Shown here: one piece after another, positions 7,374 to 11,275 of the stretch
Layout: the number at the start of each line of letters is the position of its first letter
Numbering within the stretch: position 1 is the first letter of the stretch
DNA from: an uncultured Bacteroides sp.
GTDB lineage: Bacteria; Bacteroidota; Bacteroidia; Bacteroidales; Bacteroidaceae
Length of the DNA stretch: 11,275 nucleotides
Assembly: GCF_902491285.1 (NCBI RefSeq)
Contig: NZ_CABUHK010000119.1
Location: forward strand, 1 to 11,275
Direction: 5' to 3'
Notes under the pieces: generated by a model
Databases searched by the model: none
Seen by the model: only the letters and a program-made list of their open reading frames with translations
What the model was told of the DNA's origin: nothing
Made by a program: the position numbers and the translations under genes

Positions 7374-8429
7374 TTACATCACCGGAGTTTGGAAAAGGAA
7401 TGTAAATGATTTGCTATCCTTCAAGTCCTTCACTGCGTCACCGGCATATATCTCACCATTCACCAAAGACAATTTCTTGATACCCGCTTTCGGACTGAAA
7501 TCAATCTTCTTCAAATCCAGCCAAAACAAGTTCGGGGTTAAAGTCGATTCAAAATAATAGACTTTATTCTTTTGGTCGGAAACGGTACGCCAACGCGTAG
7601 AAGAAATGTAGGGTTTGTCGGGAGTTGTGATTCCGAACGGAACGGAAACATTACGCATTACGCTCAACACACTAGGTACAGCTATTTTAGCATCGGAAGT
7701 CTGAGGAATGGCATGGATATAGAAAGAGGCGCGTACAAAACGGTCGCTCGAGCGGTTGGTTCCCGGCAGCATTTGCAGACCGCCTACTTCTTTCCAATAG
7801 TCATTGATAGCCAACTGGTATTCATAACGGGGAGAGTTTGTCATCACCTGGTATTGTTTTCCTTCATGAATGCTCAGTTTCCCGTCCAGATATTCCAATA
7901 TGGCCGTATTTCCCGTTTCATCGGTAATAGCAAGATGCAGCGTCGATTCCGAACCATTCGGCAGACGTGGGGCGTCAATACGGAATGTTTCTTTCTTCAA
8001 TTCATCCACTGCTTCACGCACGGTGGCAAAATTATCCAGTACGTATTGCGTCCAGATGCTTATTCCCATCACCGGACGGGTATCTCCCGGCAATGAATAG
8101 ATCGTCTCCGGCAGGAAGAGCAGGCTCGCCACCAGTCCTTTTTCATTCATTCCGTCGCAAGTACCTATATCATAACCTGCAGCAACGATACTTCCATATT
8201 TGGCTGTCCAGTTCAATGTCTTCTCCTTATTGTGTCCCGTACGCTGGATGCCACGTGGAAACACATAAAGATTTGATTGGAGATCTTCCTTCCAGTCCAT
8301 CGTACGACCGGTTATCACCATTTGCTCCGGCCCTATATATACTGCGCGCGTACACGCTGCTACAGGCTGCGTGCTTCCCAGGGAAACGGCAGCCAATAAT
8401 AATGCAACTCCTGTTAACTTCTTCTTCAT
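7374..8429 (-). CDS. bsh: Choloylglycine hydrolase (bile salt hydrolase), exported
   Basis: A 351-residue Ntn-hydrolase that cleaves the amide bond of glycine- or taurine-conjugated bile acids. MKKKLTGVALLLAAVSLGSTQPVAA is a signal peptide; cleavage after Ala25 would expose Cys26 as the N-terminal nucleophile. R42 and D45 in GRTMDW keep the same spacing from the nucleophile as Arg18 and Asp21 from Cys2 of Clostridium perfringens BSH. N198 (MTNSPRYEYQ) and R230 (SSDRFVR) fit the conserved Asn175 and Arg228 positions. The substrate-loop position that is Asn82 in Gram-positive BSHs appears here as Leu104 (VASLLFLPE), by eye. Penicillin V acylases share the fold, but gut Bacteroides proteins of this type, such as BT_2086 of B. 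thetaiotaomicron, are known bile salt hydrolases. Export suggests action in the periplasm or outside. It is apparently monocistronic, with a long upstream gap; no clear promoter was found. Confidence 0.9.
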   Translation of the reverse strand: MKKKLTGVALLLAAVSLGSTQPVAACTRAVYIGPEQMVITGRTMDWKEDLQSNLYVFPRGIQRTGHNKEKTLNWTAKYGSIVAAGYDIGTCDGMNEKGLVASLLFLPETIYSLPGDTRPVMGISIWTQYVLDNFATVREAVDELKKETFRIDAPRLPNGSESTLHLAITDETGNTAILEYLDGKLSIHEGKQYQVMTNSPRYEYQLAINDYWKEVGGLQMLPGTNRSSDRFVRASFYIHAIPQTSDAKIAVPSVLSVMRNVSVPFGITTPDKPYISSTRWRTVSDQKNKVYYFESTLTPNLFWLDLKKIDFSPKAGIKKLSLVNGEIYAGDAVKDLKDSKSFTFLFQTPVM

Positions 8430-8563
8430 TTTCTTTTTGGTTTAAATAATTGGTTACTCTTTTATAAATAACAACTGTATGATAACTATTGCCTGAAAGA
8501 AAGACGATTTTAATGAAAATAAAGAATTTATCCGAGTATTTCTCCGGCCTTTCAGTATCGTCC

Positions 8564-8654
8564 TAGTAAAAAAACTTGCCATTGGAAGGAAATATTATTT
8601 ACTGCTTGCTATTCCACTCTCCTTTCGCTATTTTGGTAAATGAAGTTTTTACTA
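8564..8654. repeat. Spaced inverted repeat upstream of bsh
   Basis: TAGTAAAAAAACTT (8564-8577) is the inverse of AAGTTTTTACTA (8643-8654), apart from two extra A bases in the left copy. The 65 bases between show no gene. It may be a small repeated intergenic element or chance in AT-rich DNA. Confidence 0.35.
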
Positions 8655-8720
8655 AACTAAGTGTGCCGGGCATCGGGCTCTTCAATAACGCTTCGTTAGG
8701 CTATCACTTAATCGAATATT

Positions 8721-8826
8721 TTCTCATCGTGATAAGAACATTTTCTCACGGTGATAAGAATTAATTCTCATCCCTATGAGAATATTTTCTCATCGCGATG
8801 AGTATTTTTTCTCATAACGATGAGAA
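8721..8826. repeat. Five tandem 18-bp palindromes at an exact 22-bp period
   Basis: Units start at 8721, 8743, 8765, 8787 and 8809, each 22 bases from the last: TTCTCATCGTGATAAGAA, TTCTCACGGTGATAAGAA, TTCTCATCCCTATGAGAA, TTCTCATCGCGATGAGTA and TTCTCATAACGATGAGAA. The consensus TTCTCATCGCGATGAGAA is a perfect palindrome. The 7-base arms (TTCTCAT / ATGAGAA) are kept while the central four bases vary. The 4-base spacers are A/T-rich (CATT, TTAA, TATT, TTTT). A half-like TTGAGAA follows at 8831. A period of 22 is close to two helical turns, so all sites would face nearly the same side of the helix. The array starts 291 bases upstream of the bsh ATG and ends 307 bases past the topB stop. It looks like a protein-binding array; its partner is unknown. 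Confidence 0.9.
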
Positions 8827-9013
8827 TTGTTTGAGAATATAATAAGGTATATTATGCTATGTATTAACCAAATAACTATTTTACATTTCTCGTTTTACAC
8901 ATCCTAATTCATCGTTCAAAAAGCTCTTAATCTCTAAAAACATGTTTTTTACTGCATTTATTGAAAATGTATCGGGGATAATCCCGTTCTTTTACTCTTT
9001 TTTAAGCCCGAAA

Positions 9014-9032
9014 ACGGTTAGTCCATAACCGT
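9014..9032 (-). terminator. Possible weak terminator of topB
   Basis: A 7-bp stem (9014-9020 with 9026-9032) has a 5-base loop; on the - strand it is followed by only a short TTTT run. It lies about 100 bases after the topB stop, so assignment is tentative. Confidence 0.35.
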
Positions 9033-9133
9033 GCGAAAAGGAACTAAATAAATAGATTCAACTCATCAAGATAACATTTCCACCATAGTAAAAAGGATTC
9101 AAGAAAAAGATATCGGTCGTTCAGAAACCTGCA

Positions 9134-11275
9134 CTACTCAAAATTCTTTCGGTACGTACATCCGTTTCTCCATTCAGAGCATCCGTAGGCTGTTTTCCCT
9201 TTTATAATCGTTCCCTTACCACAAGCCGGACAAGGTTGTCCGACAAATGAATCCGGATTATTGACCGGGGATGAAACGGGAGCAGGAGCTGATGCAGGAA
9301 CTGACAGCGTTTCTGCTTTTGCATTTTCTATCCCTTTTGTTTCGGGCTTCGCTTTCTTCTCTTTGGGTGCACTTGCCGCTTTCCGTTCGCGCTTTTTAGG
9401 TTCTTTCTTCGCTTTCTCTTCGGCTTTGGCAGTTACTGCGTCTTGAATAGTAATACGACGATTCGTGTTATCAGACAGTACACTCATCACGACTTCCGAA
9501 ACCATTTGCTTCAGTTCTTCGAGGAATTGGCGGGCGTCATATGTTTTCTTTTCAATCTCGCGCAACTTCTTTTCCCAAATACCTGTCAATTCCGCCGATT
9601 TCAAAAGTTCTTCGTGGATTAGTTGCACCAGTTCCACTCCTGTCGGTGTAGCAATCAGGTTCTTTCTCTCTTTGCGGATATAATTTCGTTTGAACAAGGT
9701 TTCTATAATAGCTGCACGGGTAGACGGACGACCGATACCATTCTCTTTCAAAGCATCGCGAAGTTCATCATTATCCACCAGTTTTCCGGCTGTTTCCATT
9801 GCACGGAGCAAAGTCGCTTCCGTAAAAGGTCTTGGTGGCTGCGTCCATTTCTCGTTCAAGTCGGGAATGTGAGGACCGCTCTCTCCTTTCACAAAGGCAG
9901 GAAGAACATTTTCGTCCTCGTCTTCTTTCTCTTCGGCAGAGTCTTTCACGTCTTTAGCGAATACTACACGCCAGCCCGGTTCAAGAATTTGTTTTCCGGT
10001 GACTTTAAATTCTATCTTATCCACTTCGCCCATTACAGTAGTAGTCGAAATCTTACAATCGGGATAGAACACTGCTATAAAACGACGGGCTATCAAGTCG
10101 TAGACACGACGTTCCATATCGGTAAGGTTTTGAGCATACACTCCGGTAGGGATAATAGCGTGGTGGTCTGTCACTTTCGAGTTATCAAATACCTTTTTTG
10201 ATTTAGGTAGCGTGGAACCGTTCAGCGGAGCTGTCAAAACTTCGTAGTCACGAAGTCCTTTCAGAATACCGGGACATTTCGGATAAATATCATCACTCAG
10301 GAAAGTTGTATCAACACGCGGATAGGTAGCCACTTTCTTTTCGTAAAGAGACTGGATAAGTTTTAGTGTCTCATCGGCGGAATAGGCGAATTTCTTGTTA
10401 CACTCCACCTGAAGAGAAGTCAAGTCGAACAAGCGCGGGGCGTATTCCTTTCCGTCTTTCTTGCCGACACTGGTGACTATAAATGGCAGGTCTTTGATAC
10501 GTTCCACCAAAGCTTCACCTTCTTCACGATTGGCAATGGGGTCGATGCCCGGATTGTCTATTTTCTTTTTTCCACCGTTCTTCTCTTCCTCCGCAGCTAT
10601 TTCTTCATCACTCTTGCGGATGAGGGCAGAGAAGGTAGTGTTGCGATAGTTTGTTTTCAATTCCCAATATTGCTTGGGTTGGAAATTGGCAATTTCCAAC
10701 TGGCGGTTGACAATCAATGCCAAAGTAGGCGTTTGCACACGACCGATAGAGAGCACCTGCTTGTTTTGACCGTACTTAATCGTATAAAGGCGGGTAGCGT
10801 TCATTCCCAACAGCCAATCACCTATTGCACGAGAAAGTCCCGCCTCATACAACGACTGAAAATCAGACTGATCTTTCAACTTGGAAAAACCTTCACGAAT
10901 AGCTTCTTCCGTCAAAGAAGAAATCCACAGTCTCTTCACCGGACAGCGTGCTCCAGCCTTCTGCATCACCCAACGCTGAATCAATTCTCCTTCTTGACCG
11001 GCATCACCGCAATTGATGATTTCATCCGCATTCTGCATCAGCCCTTCGATAATATGGAATTGTCTTTCAATACCCGGATCATGCCCAATCAGCTTGATAC
11101 CGAAACGTGGCGGAATCATCGGCAGACTGCTCAAGCTCCATGATTTCCAGTTAGGGGTGTATTCATGTGGCTCCTTCAGGGTACAAAGATGCCCGAATGT
11201 CCAGGTCACCTGGTATCCGTTTCCTTCTATATATCCTTCTTTTCTGGTATGAGCGCCGAGTACTTCGGCTATATC
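9134..11275 (-). CDS. topB: DNA topoisomerase III (type IA), 5' partial
   Basis: This enzyme passes single DNA strands through a transient break, untangling replication and recombination intermediates. The frame is open to the right edge (first visible residues DIAEVLGAHTRKEGYI), so the GTG at 11209 is internal; roughly a dozen N-terminal residues of the Toprim domain are missing. In the 713 visible residues: Toprim acidic motif GDAGQEGELIQRW (near 90), the SIGRVQTPTLALIV core (near 176), catalytic Tyr at about 318 in VATYPRVDTTFLSDD, the ENGIGRPSTRAAIIETL motif of type IA enzymes, then a Lys/Glu/Ala/Pro-rich linker (about 615-675). It ends with a zinc-ribbon-like tail with Cys at about 682, 685, 699 and 706. 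The second Asp of the classical DxD Toprim motif is Gly, as in many TopB-type enzymes. It lies on the same strand as bsh but 700 bases away, so it is a separate unit. Confidence 0.95.
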   Translation of the reverse strand, partial: DIAEVLGAHTRKEGYIEGNGYQVTWTFGHLCTLKEPHEYTPNWKSWSLSSLPMIPPRFGIKLIGHDPGIERQFHIIEGLMQNADEIINCGDAGQEGELIQRWVMQKAGARCPVKRLWISSLTEEAIREGFSKLKDQSDFQSLYEAGLSRAIGDWLLGMNATRLYTIKYGQNKQVLSIGRVQTPTLALIVNRQLEIANFQPKQYWELKTNYRNTTFSALIRKSDEEIAAEEEKNGGKKKIDNPGIDPIANREEGEALVERIKDLPFIVTSVGKKDGKEYAPRLFDLTSLQVECNKKFAYSADETLKLIQSLYEKKVATYPRVDTTFLSDDIYPKCPGILKGLRDYEVLTAPLNGSTLPKSKKVFDNSKVTDHHAIIPTGVYAQNLTDMERRVYDLIARRFIAVFYPDCKISTTTVMGEVDKIEFKVTGKQILEPGWRVVFAKDVKDSAEEKEDEDENVLPAFVKGESGPHIPDLNEKWTQPPRPFTEATLLRAMETAGKLVDNDELRDALKENGIGRPSTRAAIIETLFKRNYIRKERKNLIATPTGVELVQLIHEELLKSAELTGIWEKKLREIEKKTYDARQFLEELKQMVSEVVMSVLSDNTNRRITIQDAVTAKAEEKAKKEPKKRERKAASAPKEKKAKPETKGIENAKAETLSVPASAPAPVSSPVNNPDSFVGQPCPACGKGTIIKGKTAYGCSEWRNGCTYRKNFE

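Larger units (their letters stand above)
8430..9133. other. Gene-poor gap of about 700 bases between bsh and topB
   Basis: No convincing coding region is present; the short open frames lack family resemblance and starts. The part next to bsh should hold its promoter, but no good TAnnTTTG match is seen on the - strand. The stretch 8564-8654 contains a spaced inverted repeat, 8721-8826 is the 22-bp palindrome array, and 9014-9032 is a small hairpin downstream of topB. The rest is AT-rich with no structure I can name. Confidence 0.7.

Noticed and set aside
8602..8700. - strand peptide containing KSPMPGT, reminiscent of biotin-carrier proteins
   Set aside because: No biotinylation MKM motif follows, the frame is closed by stops on both sides, and there is no plausible start; the match is probably chance.
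8576..8764. A 62-codon + strand open frame upstream of bsh
   Set aside because: No start context, no recognised family, and its 3' part runs into the palindrome array.
8721..8826. CRISPR array
   Set aside because: Spacers are only 4 bases, repeats are degenerate 18-bp palindromes, and no cas gene is in the window.
8973..8986. Small CGGG/CCCG hairpin followed by T-rich DNA on the + strand
   Set aside because: Only four base pairs and no + strand gene upstream for it to terminate.

Overview
The window looks like chromosomal DNA of a gut Bacteroides, probably from the B. thetaiotaomicron group. The signs are lipoproteins with Bacteroidetes-type signals, a PCMD-family surface protein, a signal-peptide-bearing bile salt hydrolase, start regions without Shine-Dalgarno sequences, and promoter-like TAnnTTTG elements. 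From memory the gene order resembles the B. thetaiotaomicron BT_2079-BT_2087 neighbourhood. No search was run, so species and locus tags are an inference.

Layout, left to right. (1) A 5'-truncated SlyD-like FKBP prolyl isomerase (+) with a Cys/His-rich metal-binding tail converges on an L-cysteine desulfidase/serine dehydratase-alpha family enzyme (-), with a two-way terminator between them. (2) A two-gene (+) unit encodes a PCMD lipoprotein and a small outer-membrane beta-barrel protein. It converges on a calycin-like surface lipoprotein (-), and a strong GC-rich hairpin lies between. (3) Divergent from the lipoprotein is a (+) operon of aroC (chorismate synthase) and an M20 dipeptidase 14 bases downstream. 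(4) This operon converges on a bile salt hydrolase (-) across a perfect 18-bp two-way terminator. (5) A gap of about 700 bases without a convincing gene follows. (6) A topB-type DNA topoisomerase III (-) runs off the right edge.

The genes are mostly unrelated housekeeping and envelope functions rather than one pathway. Cysteine degradation, a dipeptidase and bile salt deconjugation all suit a gut commensal living on peptides and host bile. The PCMD/barrel pair and the calycin-like lipoprotein suggest a small cell-envelope module of unknown function.

The least explained structure is in the gap between the bile salt hydrolase and topB: five 18-bp palindromes (TTCTCAT-N4-ATGAGAA type) placed at an exact 22-bp period (8721-8826). 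It looks like an operator or protein-binding array rather than a CRISPR, and no feature in the window explains it.
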